A stretch of DNA of 64,000 nucleotides from Cerasicoccus frondis (GCA_031296915.1 JAVDPC010000005.1:62001-126000); one strand, 5' to 3'; shown: positions 35,520-46,983, counted from the stretch's first letter. A program made the numbers and translations. Notes: generated by a model not told the origin, from the letters alone.

Positions 35520-35995
35520 AATTTTGGTTAATTTGATAAATTCTCAATCTTGCCGCGCTATTTTGTGAACGAAGCCTATGTGGGATCGTAATTCGAGGCG
35601 CCATCCAGTGTATTCATATGCTAGGCCAACTTCCTGACAAACGGCTAACTACTTGAAACAGAGTCCATTAGGAAACTTCTCAGCTCATGGCGTTGGGGTT
35701 GAAAATTCGTCTCGGACAATTTCTCGTCTCTGCTCACCCATCTTGTCCTCCCTGTGCGGTCCTGTCACGGAACAGATCAATCCGCGGAATTAAGATAGCG
35801 GCCCTCAACAGGAGCGGATTTTTGCGCCTGAGTGGGTTCCAGATTTCGGACGGACGTATTTTCAAACCCTATCAATCGCAAGCCTCATATATGTAATTCA
35901 CTTAAGTTAAATGACTTATGAAATATCGATGTCTGGCATGATTATTGAAATGAGAGCAGGCGCAATTCGCACATCAAAAATCAAATCGCATAATC
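35520..35995. other. Intergenic interval without recognised features
   Basis: These 476 bases separate divergent genes. The short frames have no family features. Promoters of both neighbouring genes must lie here, but I cannot place them with confidence. Confidence 0.5.
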
Positions 35996-36976
35996 ATGAA
36001 AACTACAGAGATCATCGATCCCGCAGAAAATCCAAGTGTCGACCACCACGTGCGCGCCTTTCTGAAGGCGCTCAATTCCAGTGGCGGCCAGCCTATTGAA
36101 ACACTCTCTGTCGCCGCTGCGCGGCAAGTGCTGATCGACGCCCAGGCAGACGCTGGCGTCACGTTGCCACCCGCCGATGTTGAAGAAAAAATCATCGTGC
36201 AGGACGGCATCGACATCAGTTTAACCATCGTTCGTCCGGTCGGCTTGACCGAGAAAACACCGGTATTCATGTTCTTCCACGGCGGCGGTTGGATACTCGG
36301 CGACTTCCAGACCCATGAACGATTCGTGCGCGATCTGGTGGTCGGAAGCGGCTTTACCTGCGTGTTCGTCAACTACACGCCCTCGCCCGAGGCCAAGTAT
36401 CCGACCGCGATTCATCAGGCTTACGCCGCCACGAAATGGGTGGCTGCACACGGTGATCAAATCAACGTCGATGGTTCGCGCCTGGCTGTGGTAGGCAACA
36501 GCGTCGGCGGCAACATGTCCGCAGTAGTCGCCTTGATTGCACAGGAGCGCGGCGAACCGGCGATCGCCAGCCAAGTGCTTTTCTGGCCGGTTACCGACGC
36601 CAACTTCGACACCGATTCCTACCACGAATTTGCAGAGGGTTACTTCCTGACCCGCAGCATGATGAAGTGGTTTTGGGACGCCTACACCACCGATGAAAAC
36701 CTGCGCCGGAGTATCTATGCTTCGCCGCTTCAGGCCAGCATTGATCAACTCAAGGGTTTGCCGCCCGCACTAGTGCAAATCGCCGGCAACGACGTCCTGC
36801 GCGATGAAGGCGCTACCTATGCCCGCAAGCTGGATGAAGCCGGCGTGGACGTGATCGCTGTTCGCTACGAAGGGCTCATCCACGATTATGGGTTGCTCAA
36901 TGCCTTGAGCGAAATACCCGCTGTCCGTGCCGCCATCCAGCAGGCGGTGGACGAACTCAAACTGCGCCTGCAATAG
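35996..36976 (+). CDS. HSL-family alpha/beta hydrolase (carboxylesterase)
   Basis: The 326-residue enzyme has the hormone-sensitive-lipase features: HGGG (95-98) forming the oxyanion hole, the nucleophile S169 in GNSVGG, an acid in AGNDVLRDEG, and a histidine in GLIHDYG. The order and spacing are complete, so it is probably active on small esters. No signal peptide is visible, so it is cytoplasmic. It precedes the dps gene by 37 bases on the same strand, which may place both in one transcript. Natural substrate unknown. Confidence 0.88.
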   Translation: MKTTEIIDPAENPSVDHHVRAFLKALNSSGGQPIETLSVAAARQVLIDAQADAGVTLPPADVEEKIIVQDGIDISLTIVRPVGLTEKTPVFMFFHGGGWILGDFQTHERFVRDLVVGSGFTCVFVNYTPSPEAKYPTAIHQAYAATKWVAAHGDQINVDGSRLAVVGNSVGGNMSAVVALIAQERGEPAIASQVLFWPVTDANFDTDSYHEFAEGYFLTRSMMKWFWDAYTTDENLRRSIYASPLQASIDQLKGLPPALVQIAGNDVLRDEGATYARKLDEAGVDVIAVRYEGLIHDYGLLNALSEIPAVRAAIQQAVDELKLRLQ

Positions 36977-37013
36977 GCCCAGTGAAGAACTCACTATCCA
37001 GCCATTCACGACG

Positions 37014-37517
37014 ATGAACACAACCTTAGCGATCCAAGACACGAAGCGCCGCATCACCACGCTCTCCCCCTCAGGGGTGGAAGAAATCGGTGAAGCGCTC
37101 CGCGACTTGCTGGCCGACGTCTATGCGCTCTACGTGAAAACGAAGGGCTTCCACTGGCATGTGAGCGGTCCGCATTTTCCGGATTACCACCGCCTGCTCG
37201 ATGATCAAGCCACACAGATTCTGAGCATGGTTGACCCGATAGCGGAGCGGGCGCGAAAGCTCGGGGCGCCGTCACTGCAGTCTATCGGCGAAATCGCGGA
37301 GCGCCAACGCTTGCACGACAGCGAGGGCAACGCCCGGGTGGCCGAAGACATGCTGGCCGTATTGCTCTATGATAACCAGGAGCTGACTGGCTATCTGCGA
37401 TCTGTGCATGAGGTATGTGCGCGTCATCTCGATGTCGCCACTGCAAGCCTCATCGAAAACTGGATCGATGAGAGCGAAATGCGCACCTGGTTTTTATACG
37501 CAATTCTGCAACAATAG
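37014..37517 (+). CDS. dps: Dps-family ferritin-like DNA-protection protein
   Basis: The 167-residue protein has all five ferroxidase ligands of the Dps family at conserved spacing: H47, H59, D63, D74 and E78, in the region GFHWHVSGPHFPDYHRLLDD and following. It oxidises and stores iron and protects DNA under oxidative or stationary stress. I chose the ATG at 37014; the frame is open further upstream into the esterase gene but that extension is unrelated. A rho-independent terminator follows at 37556. Confidence 0.9.
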   Translation: MNTTLAIQDTKRRITTLSPSGVEEIGEALRDLLADVYALYVKTKGFHWHVSGPHFPDYHRLLDDQATQILSMVDPIAERARKLGAPSLQSIGEIAERQRLHDSEGNARVAEDMLAVLLYDNQELTGYLRSVHEVCARHLDVATASLIENWIDESEMRTWFLYAILQQ

Positions 37518-37555
37518 CAGGGGAAGCAGCTAAGGAAACCCCGCGATGAACCTAC

Positions 37556-37587
37556 CCGGCCGAGCTCAATGCTTGGCCGGTTTTTTT
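37556..37587 (+). terminator. Rho-independent terminator of dps
   Basis: A 10-bp stem (37556-37565 and 37571-37580, one G-T pair) with a 5-base loop TCAAT is followed by seven T (37581-37587). The T-run overlaps the stop codon of the convergent FixJ-like gene. Confidence 0.85.
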
Positions 37588-38236
37588 ATTCGGAGGGCGG
37601 CAGACGCCAGTCAGTCAACCCAAGCTTGTCGGCCATATGGACTAACTCGACAAGAGACTCGGCCTGCATTTTCTGCATGGCCTTGCCGCGCTGAATTTTT
37701 ACCGTGACTTCGCGGGTGCCCAACTCGCCGGCGATCTGCTTGTTCAGCAGCCCACGGACGACCAGCGCCATGACTTCACGCTCGCGCGGCGTCAGCATCT
37801 CATAGCGACTTTGCAGCTCAAGCAGTTGGGACCGCTTTTGGCTGGCGCTGGCGTCGTGGGCGATCGCTTGGCGAATGGCCGACAGTAAATCTTCGTCGGC
37901 AAAAGGCTTGGTCAGGAACTCCATTGCGCCAGCCTTCATGGCGCGCACGCTGGTGGGGACATCGCCATGGCCGGTGATGAAAATGATCGGGATTGGAGCG
38001 CCTTCATCCACGAGTTCCTGCTGCAAGGTCAAGCCGCCTTGATCCGGGAGGCGCACATCGAGAACCAGGCAACAGGGCGCTGCTGTCGGGACACGATTCA
38101 GGAATTCCCGGGCAGACCCGTAGGCGATCACCTGAAAGCCATCCGAACGAATCAGACTGCCCAGGGCTTCGCGCACTGCAGGATCATCATCAACCACATA
38201 AACCAGTGGCTCGCTCTCACAGGGGGATTCCATCAA
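37586..38236 (-). CDS. FixJ-family response regulator
   Basis: The 216-residue protein has a receiver domain (phosphoacceptor D60 in [12 protein letters not shown]) and a LuxR-type helix-turn-helix ([20 protein letters not shown] and following, about 140-205). Residue order matches FixJ. Its start overlaps the last codon of the FixL-like kinase gene by 4 bases, so the kinase and regulator are co-transcribed and form one phosphorelay. Target genes are not known. Confidence 0.9.
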   Translation of the reverse strand: MMESPCESEPLVYVVDDDPAVREALGSLIRSDGFQVIAYGSAREFLNRVPTAAPCCLVLDVRLPDQGGLTLQQELVDEGAPIPIIFITGHGDVPTSVRAMKAGAMEFLTKPFADEDLLSAIRQAIAHDASASQKRSQLLELQSRYEMLTPREREVMALVVRGLLNKQIAGELGTREVTVKIQRGKAMQKMQAESLVELVHMADKLGLTDWRLPPSE

Positions 38237-39987
38237 TTGCTCTTGTTAGTTGAGTTCACTGGCAGCGTAAATTGAAAGACTGCGCCGCCGCTCTCATGGT
38301 TTTCCGCCCAGAGGCGGCCCCCATGGGCTTCGATAATGGACCGGCAGATGGACAATCCGATGCCCAGGCCGTTCTTTTTGGTGCTGTAGAACGCTTCAAA
38401 TAACTGCTCCGGCAACCCTGCGATGCCTGGCCCGGTGTCACGAACAGCGACAATGATCTGGCTGGCTTCCTCGTGAGCGCTGATGTGGATTTGCTTCGTC
38501 GTCCGCGCCTGATTGGCCATGATGTCGGCGGCGTTCAGGATCAGATTCAGGAGCACCTGCTGGATTTGCACTCGATCGGCAATTGGATTGGATAAACCGT
38601 CCTCAAGTTCGACCTCGAGCGCAACGCCTTGCAGCTCGCTGTGGGTCAGGGCAAGGATTTCCTCGACTGCGTCTTTTATGCTGAGTGTTTCGCGTTCGGT
38701 TTCTTGCTTTTTCAACAGTGCGCGAATGCGAGCGAGGACCTCGCTGCCGCGTTTGCCATCTCGGATAATGCGCTGGATCGCCGCGCAGCCCTCCTCCAAG
38801 TTGGGAGGTTCGCGGTTGAGCCAACGCTGCGCGGCGCTGGCGTTAGTAACCACGGCCGCCAGAGGCTGATTGATCTCGTGCGCAATGGAGGCGGTTAGTT
38901 CGCCAATGGTTGTCAACCGCGCCACTCGCGCGAGCTCGGACTGCGTTTTTTTAAGTTCCGCTTCGGCGACATCGTGCTCCTGGCGCATTCGGAAAAGAGT
39001 AACACCCTGGGCGATATAGTTGGCGGCTTGCTGGAGCAACACCGCTTCTTTCTCGTCAAAAGCCTCGGTTTCCAGGCTGTATAGCAGTAGGCAGCCAAGT
39101 GGCTTATCCGCCAGCTCAAGCGGCAGGGCAATGACGCTGTGGGCGCCGCAGGCAGTGGTCCATCCATCATAGTCTGGGTCGTTGCGGCTGACTTTCGCGA
39201 AGCTCGGGGCATCTGGCGCTTGTATGGCCTGCTTTGCGAGACGTAGGCCGATGCTGCCCGGGGACCAGGCTGGCGAGCAATCTCCCATATCATCCTGGCA
39301 AGCATAGGCCTTTGGCGTAGACCAGTCCGCCGCATCCGCCATCCAGGCAATATGGCAACCGCCAAGCTCCACAATGGTCCGGCAAACCGTGGCCACGAAC
39401 TCTGCTTCACTTGAGCTGCGAGTGACGGAGTGGTTGATGGCGCTGCGGACGCGCCAGATGCGGTTCAATCGCTGCAGTTCCTTTTCTGCGCGGGTGCGCT
39501 CTGCCACTTCTTCCACCAGCCGATCATTGGCGTTCTGCAACTCCGACGTTCGTTCGCGGACTTTTTCCTCAAGCCCCTCCCGCGCCGCCAGCAGCGCAAG
39601 TTCGTCTTCGCGTTGCCGACGCGCGAGTAAACCAATAAACGAACCGGTCAGCAGGAAGACGAAAAACTTCGGCAACTCATCGAGCCGGAAGCCGATGGTG
39701 AAAAGCGGTTCGGTAAAAGTGAATTCGATCAGGAAAATCGAGAGCAACGTGGCGACGATTGCCGGACCGAAGCCGCCGATCCAACTACAGAGCACGATAG
39801 CGCAAACGAAGAAAGGCGTTTGGAAGGACGGAGCGTCAACCGAAGTGCGAAGGGTGTAAGTGATTACCCAGGCCAACGACACCAAGCACAACGCGATCGC
39901 CATCCGCACCCCAACGGGGCAACGATAGCGCCAGGAGCGAGAGAGGCCGGCGGCCAAAATTGGAGTCTGTCGTGCTTGCGTCTTCAT
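38233..39987 (-). CDS. FixL-type sensor histidine kinase with DUF4118 membrane domain and GAF domain
   Basis: The 584-residue kinase opens with a DUF4118-like four-helix membrane module (about 25-125, as in KdpD), a coiled coil, a GAF domain (about 180-330), and a HisKA domain with phosphoacceptor H370 in [13 protein letters not shown]. The HATPase domain has [16 protein letters not shown] and GLGIGLSI. It lacks the FixL haem PAS domain, so the oxygen role is not implied; the GAF domain probably binds the input. It is the only kinase in the cluster, next to three response regulators on the same strand (FixJ-like, NtrC-like, receiver-only). Confidence 0.9.
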   Translation of the reverse strand: MKTQARQTPILAAGLSRSWRYRCPVGVRMAIALCLVSLAWVITYTLRTSVDAPSFQTPFFVCAIVLCSWIGGFGPAIVATLLSIFLIEFTFTEPLFTIGFRLDELPKFFVFLLTGSFIGLLARRQREDELALLAAREGLEEKVRERTSELQNANDRLVEEVAERTRAEKELQRLNRIWRVRSAINHSVTRSSSEAEFVATVCRTIVELGGCHIAWMADAADWSTPKAYACQDDMGDCSPAWSPGSIGLRLAKQAIQAPDAPSFAKVSRNDPDYDGWTTACGAHSVIALPLELADKPLGCLLLYSLETEAFDEKEAVLLQQAANYIAQGVTLFRMRQEHDVAEAELKKTQSELARVARLTTIGELTASIAHEINQPLAAVVTNASAAQRWLNREPPNLEEGCAAIQRIIRDGKRGSEVLARIRALLKKQETERETLSIKDAVEEILALTHSELQGVALEVELEDGLSNPIADRVQIQQVLLNLILNAADIMANQARTTKQIHISAHEEASQIIVAVRDTGPGIAGLPEQLFEAFYSTKKNGLGIGLSICRSIIEAHGGRLWAENHESGGAVFQFTLPVNSTNKSN

Positions 39988-40040
39988 GGCCCCGGCGTCG
40001 ATGCACCTGTAAATTTTTTTCGCTTACACATGCCGATGTC

Positions 40041-41432
<1,392 letters not shown>

Positions 41433-41449
41433 GGCGGTTCATTGTTTTA

Positions 41450-41839
41450 TCAAAAATCGGAATGACGCGGTGAGGCCCCTCTCAAGGCGGTTTCCACGCA
41501 GGACAAAAGGGCCTCATCTTCGAATGGCTTGGAGAGGCAGTCGACGGCCCCCTCGGCCTTTACCCGGGCTCGCATAGTGGCGTCGCCATGTCCAGTGATG
41601 AAAATAGTGGGCACTGCGCGACGCTCCATCGTTAAGGCATGGTGAAGCTCAATGCCGCTCATGCCGCCCAGACGGACGTCCAGAATCAGGCAGTCGACTC
41701 GCTTTTCTGGAGCAGCCAGAAATGATTCGGCAGACGGATATAGCTGCACTTGGAAGCCGACTGATTTCAGCAGGCTTTCGAGCGATTCGCGCACCGATTC
41801 ATCATCATCCACGACACTTATATTAGCGGGGTCATTCAT
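41450..41839 (-). CDS. Stand-alone receiver (CheY-like) response regulator
   Basis: The 129-residue protein is a single FixJ/CheY-type receiver with acidic pocket DDD (11-13), phosphoacceptor D54 in LILDVRLGG and the conserved TGHGD and KP segments. No output domain follows. It may serve as a phosphate sink or an intermediate in a relay with the neighbouring kinase and regulators. I chose the ATG at 41839, where the family pattern begins; ATGs at 41857 and 41884 are possible. Confidence 0.82.
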   Translation of the reverse strand: MNDPANISVVDDDESVRESLESLLKSVGFQVQLYPSAESFLAAPEKRVDCLILDVRLGGMSGIELHHALTMERRAVPTIFITGHGDATMRARVKAEGAVDCLSKPFEDEALLSCVETALRGASPRHSDF

Positions 41840-41912
41840 TGGTTGTTCGAGTCCCATTATGCCAGAAATGAGCCAGCGCCGCAATTATACCTTGGTATGA
41901 TGCCGTCAATGC

Positions 41913-42593
41913 CTATCGCTGGAACTGCTTCACCTCGGCGCCCAGACCCATCAACACAGTGTGAGCCATGCCGAGAAACAGGCCGTGCTCAACCACGCCT
42001 GGAAACCGCAATTGTCCAGCCAGCATTGTTGGATCCGTAATGACGTCGATGTGCAAGTCGATGATGTAGTTGCCTTCGTCCGTGATGAATGGCGTCTGCT
42101 TTTGAGCATCATGCCGGATGGCTGGATTTAAGTTGAGTCTACCAAAATGCCGCCACACGGGACGGACGCCAAACTTGATTACTTCTACCGGCAGTGGAAA
42201 ACCGCCAAGTGGCGTATGGAGCTTCCCGGAGTCCGCGATAATGACTAATCTCCGCGAACAGGCTGCGACGATCTTTTCACGAAGCAAGGCGCCTCCGCCT
42301 CCTTTGATCAGGTTTAGCTGGCGGTCAAATGCATCAGCCCCGTCAATGGTCAAATCGACCACTGGGTGCTCTGCCAATGTGGTGATTGGAATGCCCAGAC
42401 TGCGGGCAAGCGCCTCAGAATTACGTGATGTGGGCACGGCTTTGATTTTAAGTCCCTGGGCAACCCGCTCTCCAATGGCTCGAATGGCATACGCCGCGGT
42501 GGACCCTGTGCCGAGTCCAATAACCATGCTATCAGTGACAAGTTTTACCGCCTCCATGGCTGCATCCTCTTTTTCCTCTGCAATCGCTCTCAT
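41913..42593 (-). CDS. rpiA: Ribose-5-phosphate isomerase A
   Basis: The 226-residue enzyme has the RpiA landmarks GLGTGSTA, the active-site IDGADAFD and KGGGGALLREK. It interconverts ribose-5-phosphate and ribulose-5-phosphate in the pentose phosphate pathway, in the cytoplasm. Length is normal. It is encoded upstream of the receiver gene on the same strand, with 73 bases between, but a functional link is not apparent. Confidence 0.95.
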   Translation of the reverse strand: MRAIAEEKEDAAMEAVKLVTDSMVIGLGTGSTAAYAIRAIGERVAQGLKIKAVPTSRNSEALARSLGIPITTLAEHPVVDLTIDGADAFDRQLNLIKGGGGALLREKIVAACSRRLVIIADSGKLHTPLGGFPLPVEVIKFGVRPVWRHFGRLNLNPAIRHDAQKQTPFITDEGNYIIDLHIDVITDPTMLAGQLRFPGVVEHGLFLGMAHTVLMGLGAEVKQFQR

Positions 42594-43203
42594 GCTCTTG
42601 GATGATTATTACCGTTTGTTCGGTGAGTCCATGTGAATTGATTGGAGTAATCGCTTCACATCACGCTTAAGCCCGACTTTGGCGTTGAATCCATTATCGT
42701 GATCATGAATTAGGCCAATATCGAAAGTATGGGTAAGTCGTTTTCGGCCAATGCGATGGGCGTTGCCTTGCTGATTTGGATTAAGTGGAAAATTCGAACG
42801 GTGCGAAGATTCGGCCTTACAGGAATGAGATAATCAGCCCTGATGCGGACCTCCCTGATTAACGTTGTTTAGCCTGTTTGGCATTCGTCGCCAAGGATCG
42901 GTTTCATCCAATACGAGCTTTCGTCCACTCGTGGCCAAAGTTTCGAACTATACGATAAATCCTCCTGGATCAGCCATTAGACAATCTCACGCTAGTTGCT
43001 CATTTCCAATGAGATATGAAACAAAAACCCATTGGCACGCGGATTGATATAGTTAAGGCCGAATGTCTTCCAACGACGAATCAATGCCTTCTCCATTTGT
43101 TTGGCGCCAGACCAAACGGTGAGTTCACCCTGGTGGGTAAAGTTAGGCGTCTCGTATTGGAAACTCAATCCAAACTCAGCCATAACAAGAATCAATAAAT
43201 AAA
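42594..43203. other. Intergenic interval without recognised features
   Basis: These 610 bases separate the divergent rpiA and SDR genes. Short open frames exist but show no protein-family features, no hairpin with T-run, and no repeat that I can identify. Confidence 0.5.
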
Positions 43204-43962
43204 ATGAAAACCACTGACAACACAATCCTCATTACGGGTGGCGCCTCGGGCATCGGACTTGGCCTTGCAGAGTCGTTTTACGCTCTGGGAAACAAAGTCA
43301 TTATCGCCGGTCGTCGCGCGGAACTGCTTCAAACCGTCGCCAAGGAGCACCCGGGCATGGAGTGGATCCAGCTCGACGTTTCCAACTCGGATGATATCAA
43401 AGCCGTTGCGTCCAAGGTTATCCAGCGGTTTCCCAAGCTGAATGTCTTAATCAACAACGCTGGCGTCATGCGCTTTGATGATCTATCAATGCCCATCGAT
43501 GAGCGCCTACTCTCTGAGATGGTCAACACGAACCTGCTTGGGCCCATTCGCATAACGAGCGCCCTGATCGAGCACCTGAAAAAGCAGCACCGCGCCACCA
43601 TTGTCAATAACTCCTCGGTGGTGGCATTTACCCCGCTCGCCTACAATGGCATCTATTCCGCCACCAAAGCCGCCATGCATTCCTACACCATGTCGCTGCG
43701 CTTCGTGCTGCAGGACAGTTCGGTGACCGTCCAGGAAATCGCGCCGCCGTGGGTGAATACTGACCTGATCAAGAAGACCGACGATCCCCGCGCCATGGAC
43801 CTCGATGCGTTCGTCGCGGAAACCATGAAGGCATTGAAGTCGGATGAGCCTGAAGCCCTCGTTGATGCCGCTCGCCCCCATCGGGACAATGCCGGACCCG
43901 GCGAATACGCATTCTTCAATCAACTCAATGAGGCGATTCGGCAGGAGCCGCTTCCAGTATAA
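43204..43962 (+). CDS. Short-chain dehydrogenase/reductase (DltE-like)
   Basis: The 252-residue SDR has the nucleotide motif TGGASGIGLGLAE, the NNAG motif in LINNAGVM, catalytic serine in NNSSVV and the Y151-x3-K155 pair. The overall pattern is that of the DltE-like classical SDRs, NAD(P)-dependent reductases of unknown substrate. It is followed after 79 bases by a disulfide-oxidoreductase-like gene on the same strand, perhaps in one transcript. Confidence 0.87.
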   Translation: MKTTDNTILITGGASGIGLGLAESFYALGNKVIIAGRRAELLQTVAKEHPGMEWIQLDVSNSDDIKAVASKVIQRFPKLNVLINNAGVMRFDDLSMPIDERLLSEMVNTNLLGPIRITSALIEHLKKQHRATIVNNSSVVAFTPLAYNGIYSATKAAMHSYTMSLRFVLQDSSVTVQEIAPPWVNTDLIKKTDDPRAMDLDAFVAETMKALKSDEPEALVDAARPHRDNAGPGEYAFFNQLNEAIRQEPLPV

Positions 43963-44041
43963 TCCCCGCAAAGTCTGTCATGCTCATCGCCCAATGATCT
44001 GGGCGGTGGGCAAGCAGTAAATCAATTAACACTCTATCATT

Positions 44042-45439
44042 ATGAAGCCTTACAAGAATATCGTCATTGGCAGTGGTGAGGGCGGAAAGTTCCTTGCCTG
44101 GACCTTGGCCGCCGCCGGTCAATCTACCGTGGTTGTGGAACGCAGCATGATCGGTGGCGCCTGCCCAAACGTGGCGTGCCTTCCTAGTAAAAATTTGATC
44201 TACAGCGCTAAGGTTGCTTCGCTGATGAAGCGGGGTGATGAGTTTGGCCTCCCCGCGATGAGTGGGGCTGTCAATATGCACGCAGTTATCGCCCGGAAAA
44301 AAGCCATGGTGGAAGGACTCGTCGCGATGCATCTTGATCGATTCAAGTCCAGTGGCGCGGAGTTAATGATGGGGGAAGCCAGGTTTCTGGATGCAAAGGC
44401 GTTAAGCGTCACGACACATGATGCACAACAAAAGATCATCACCGGAGAGCGCATTTTTATCAATGTCGGCACGCATGCCTCAGTACCCGATGTGCCGGGC
44501 CTGAAGAACTCGCGGCCACTCACGCATGTAGAGGCTCTAAACCTAGAGAATTTACCCAAACATCTGGTCATTCTTGGCGGCGGCTATGTGGGATTGGAAT
44601 TTGCCCAGGCTCTAGCTCGTTTCGGGAGCAAAGTTACGCTTTTACAGCATGGCGTGCGTCTTTTGGAAAAGGAAGATGATACGGTTTCCACGGCGATGCT
44701 GGACCTGATGAAAAATGAGGGAGTCGATGTCATTCTGGGCTGCGAAATAACCGAGGTAAGAGGGCAGTCAGGATCTTCCGTGGCGATTGATTACACAACA
44801 CGGGGGCAGTTCCAAACCATCGCGGCGACTGATATTCTCGTTGCGACTGGTCGCACGCCGAATACCGCGAGTCTCAATGCTAATGCAGCTGGCATCGAAC
44901 TGGATACCCGGGGCTACATCTGTGTTGATCCATGGCTGCGGACCAGCGCCCCCGACATTTGGGCATTGGGTGACTGCGCTGGCACGCCTCATTTTACGCA
45001 CGCTTCATTGGACGATTTTCGGATCGTAAAAGATCAGTTGCTTGGCCCTGGCCTTCGCACTACAGATAATCGAAATATACCATTTTGCCTCTTTACTGAT
45101 CCCGAGCTTGTGCGAATCGGGCTGAGTGAGCATGAGGCCATTGAGCAGGGGCTAAAATATCGGAAATTACAGATTCCCGCCGAGGCTATATTGCGGACAC
45201 GAACCCTGTCCGCCACGCGGGGTTTTGTCAGCGCCTTGATTGATGAAAATGAGCGAATTCTTGGATTCACGGCATTTTGCGCTGATGCCTCCGAACTGCT
45301 CGCCGCAGTTCAAATCATGATGGCGCTGGATGCCCCCATTACCGCAATTCGCGACCTGATCTTTACCCACCCCACCAAGGTGGAAGGTCTCGGAAGCCTG
45401 TTTGCTCAGGCGGTGAAAGAAGATGCTGTTGCCTCATAA
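44042..45439 (+). CDS. FAD-dependent pyridine nucleotide-disulfide oxidoreductase (MerA/Lpd-like)
   Basis: The 465-residue flavoenzyme has the FAD motif GSGEGGKFLAW, redox-active cysteines C41 and C46 in GGACPNVACLPSK, a second nucleotide motif GGGYVGLEFAQ, the FAD-binding WALGDCAG, and the C-terminal base motif HPTKVE. This is the group I disulfide reductase pattern (dihydrolipoamide dehydrogenase, mercuric reductase), but the GGACPNVAC variant marks a less studied branch. Mercury-binding C-terminal cysteines are absent. Substrate unknown. Confidence 0.87.
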   Translation: MKPYKNIVIGSGEGGKFLAWTLAAAGQSTVVVERSMIGGACPNVACLPSKNLIYSAKVASLMKRGDEFGLPAMSGAVNMHAVIARKKAMVEGLVAMHLDRFKSSGAELMMGEARFLDAKALSVTTHDAQQKIITGERIFINVGTHASVPDVPGLKNSRPLTHVEALNLENLPKHLVILGGGYVGLEFAQALARFGSKVTLLQHGVRLLEKEDDTVSTAMLDLMKNEGVDVILGCEITEVRGQSGSSVAIDYTTRGQFQTIAATDILVATGRTPNTASLNANAAGIELDTRGYICVDPWLRTSAPDIWALGDCAGTPHFTHASLDDFRIVKDQLLGPGLRTTDNRNIPFCLFTDPELVRIGLSEHEAIEQGLKYRKLQIPAEAILRTRTLSATRGFVSALIDENERILGFTAFCADASELLAAVQIMMALDAPITAIRDLIFTHPTKVEGLGSLFAQAVKEDAVAS

Positions 45440-45502
45440 GAAAAGTTGAGCCAGAGCAATTCTATCGGCTAAAAGAAAAGCGGTATGTGCCTGATCAGGC
45501 AG

Positions 45503-45543
45503 AAAAAACAGGCCTGGTCACCTATTAGCAATGTGACCAGGCC
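45503..45543 (-). terminator. Rho-independent terminator of the 45584 gene
   Basis: An 11-bp perfect stem (45511-45521, GGCCTGGTCAC, with 45533-45543) and an 11-base loop is followed on the minus strand by TGTTTTTTCT (45501-45510). It lies downstream of the helical stress-type gene and may also slow read-through from the flavoprotein gene on the other strand. Confidence 0.8.
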
Positions 45544-45583
45544 GGATAAAACGCTACTGTGGGGACTATGATAAAATAGCGCC

Positions 45584-46060
45584 CTATGCGCTTAAGGACA
45601 AGGGCTCGTGGATAAGCGCTTCATATTCATGCGGCATGGTCTCAAGCACGCATTCGACTCCCATCACAATGGAATATGCTTCTCGGCTTTCCGCAAGGTG
45701 AAGCAAGCGAACATACTCAATGGCGATATGCCGCGAAATTTTGTTGAACGCCAAAGCCAGTTGCTCACCACCGACATTATCGTTCATGAGCTCAAAGGCC
45801 AAGCACTCGAAGTCATATGACAGCACGCACTTTGGCACAATCCAGTCAAACGTAATGCGGCACCCTTCCAAATGTGCTAGCTGCTTGAGCATCTCGCAAC
45901 GGTCACGACTGCCGTCGATGAAACGCTGCCAGCCACTACCCACAGTGCTATAGGCGGCAGCTTTAGCATGCTCCTCACAAAGTGCGAGCAACCAACGCTC
46001 AGTGGCGTAGAGGTTGGAGATTTTAGTTTCGATTGCGTAAGTTGGTATTTTCAGGTTCAT
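45584..46060 (-). CDS. Helical protein of unknown family
   Basis: The 158-residue product is almost entirely helical, with no signal peptide or motif I recognise. The opening segment KISNLYATERWLLALCEEHA and the paired-helix pattern recall ferritin-like or DUF892-type proteins, but the metal ligands of those families are not evident. Its base use matches neighbouring genes. I chose the ATG at 46060; one at 46084 would add 8 residues. It lies with small stress-type genes, so a stress role is possible, but I do not assign a function. Confidence 0.65.
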   Translation of the reverse strand: MNLKIPTYAIETKISNLYATERWLLALCEEHAKAAAYSTVGSGWQRFIDGSRDRCEMLKQLAHLEGCRITFDWIVPKCVLSYDFECLAFELMNDNVGGEQLALAFNKISRHIAIEYVRLLHLAESREAYSIVMGVECVLETMPHEYEALIHEPLSLSA

Positions 46061-46424
46061 GCCAGCGACTATCGCAAAACGCATGCCCGCTCATCGTTAG
46101 CTGAGCTAAACATCAGTCTTTCAGAGAGATACAATCTTCGAAAAAAATTTCCGCTAAAGAACCGGCACACCGATCGGATATTTTGCAATGCGAGTTGACT
46201 TCACGATGTTGCAAGTTGCCAAAACAACGCGCCACAGCACCTCCAACCAACGACCATGCACTCTGCCTGATCTTCTGCAGAACTCATCCAGTAAAGTGCA
46301 TGATTCAATTTCCAAGCCAAACATCCAAAAACTCGCTAAGCGCTCTCAGTCAATGACTTAAAAACCCAAACCCGACATTGGCATGTGTCATGATAAGTAG
46401 TGGGTGAACCAAAAACAGATTATT
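46061..46424. other. Promoter region of divergent stress-type genes
   Basis: No gene is visible. The 12-mer ATTTTGCAATGC at 46180-46191 is identical to part of the motif at 9458-9469, near the AlgB-like gene. TTGGCATG at 46378-46385 resembles a sigma-54 -24 box before the lipoprotein gene, but the -12 GC is not conserved. Confidence 0.3.
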
Positions 46425-46622
46425 ATGAAAAACAAAACATCCATCATACTCGCACTCATATCATTCGGCATCATCGGCCTTTTTGCAGGTTGTGAAAAGG
46501 ATGCAGGCGACCACTTGGAAGACGCCGGTGAATCCATTTCGGATGCAGCAGAAAGCGCTGGTGACTCCATTAGCGACGCCGCTGAAGATGCTTCAGACGA
46601 AGTTAAGGACGCAACGAATTAA
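46425..46622 (+). CDS. Small lipoprotein with 11-residue repeats
   Basis: This 65-residue protein has a lipoprotein signal with a clear lipobox, LFAGC, so it should be anchored in the membrane. The mature part is highly acidic and alanine-rich and shows two successive 11-residue units, SISDAAESAGD and SISDAAEDASD, a periodicity typical of amphipathic helices such as LEA-like or apolipoprotein-type stress proteins. A GTG at 46404 would only lengthen the leader. A strong terminator follows at 46722. Probably an envelope stress protein; no named family is recognised. Confidence 0.75.
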   Translation: MKNKTSIILALISFGIIGLFAGCEKDAGDHLEDAGESISDAAESAGDSISDAAEDASDEVKDATN

Positions 46623-46721
46623 CCAGCATCTAACTAAGTAACGAAGCTGCAATCTTGATATAAATAAGTTAGGTTAGCTAGTAATCAATTCCGATCCCGG
46701 AAACATAGATAGCAGCAGCAG

Positions 46722-46758
46722 GCGGCCGATCCACTCAGTTGGATCGGTCGCATTTTTT
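46722..46758 (+). terminator. Rho-independent terminator of the small lipoprotein gene
   Basis: A 12-bp stem (46722-46733 with 46740-46751, one wobble pair) with a 6-base loop is followed by six T (46753-46758). Confidence 0.85.
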
Positions 46759-46983
46759 ATGCGATAAGACAACTGTTCATATCTCAAACAAATTTAGAAC
46801 TCAAGTAATGCAAAACGAACAGTAGCGACATCTTTTCGATTGCGCATTGCATGAATAGAAAATCCACCGAAACAAAATCGATTACACATCCACATCAATA
46901 ACAACATCTTACAAATCACAAAACCACATTGGCACAGTTCAAGTTACTTAAGAGGCGAACATTAACTCAACCACGATACCGAT
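46759..46983. other. Promoter region of the peptidoglycan-binding repeat protein
   Basis: No gene is visible. TGGCAC at 46930-46935 resembles the sigma-54 -24 box, with a G but not a C at the expected -12 position. TGCA-rich sequence at 46850-46863 (TGCGCATTGCATGA) lies about 70-80 bases upstream. Support for sigma-54 control is weak. Confidence 0.25.

Noticed and set aside
38233..39987. Oxygen-sensing FixL
   Set aside because: The kinase core is FixL-like but no haem-binding PAS domain is present; the input is a DUF4118 membrane module and a GAF domain.
44042..45439. Mercuric reductase
   Set aside because: The C-terminal mercury-binding cysteines and the N-terminal heavy-metal domain are absent and no mer genes are nearby.
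46378..46393. Sigma-54 promoter of the small lipoprotein gene
   Set aside because: The -24 half is good (TGGCATG) but the -12 GC is replaced by GA, so I keep it only as a note.
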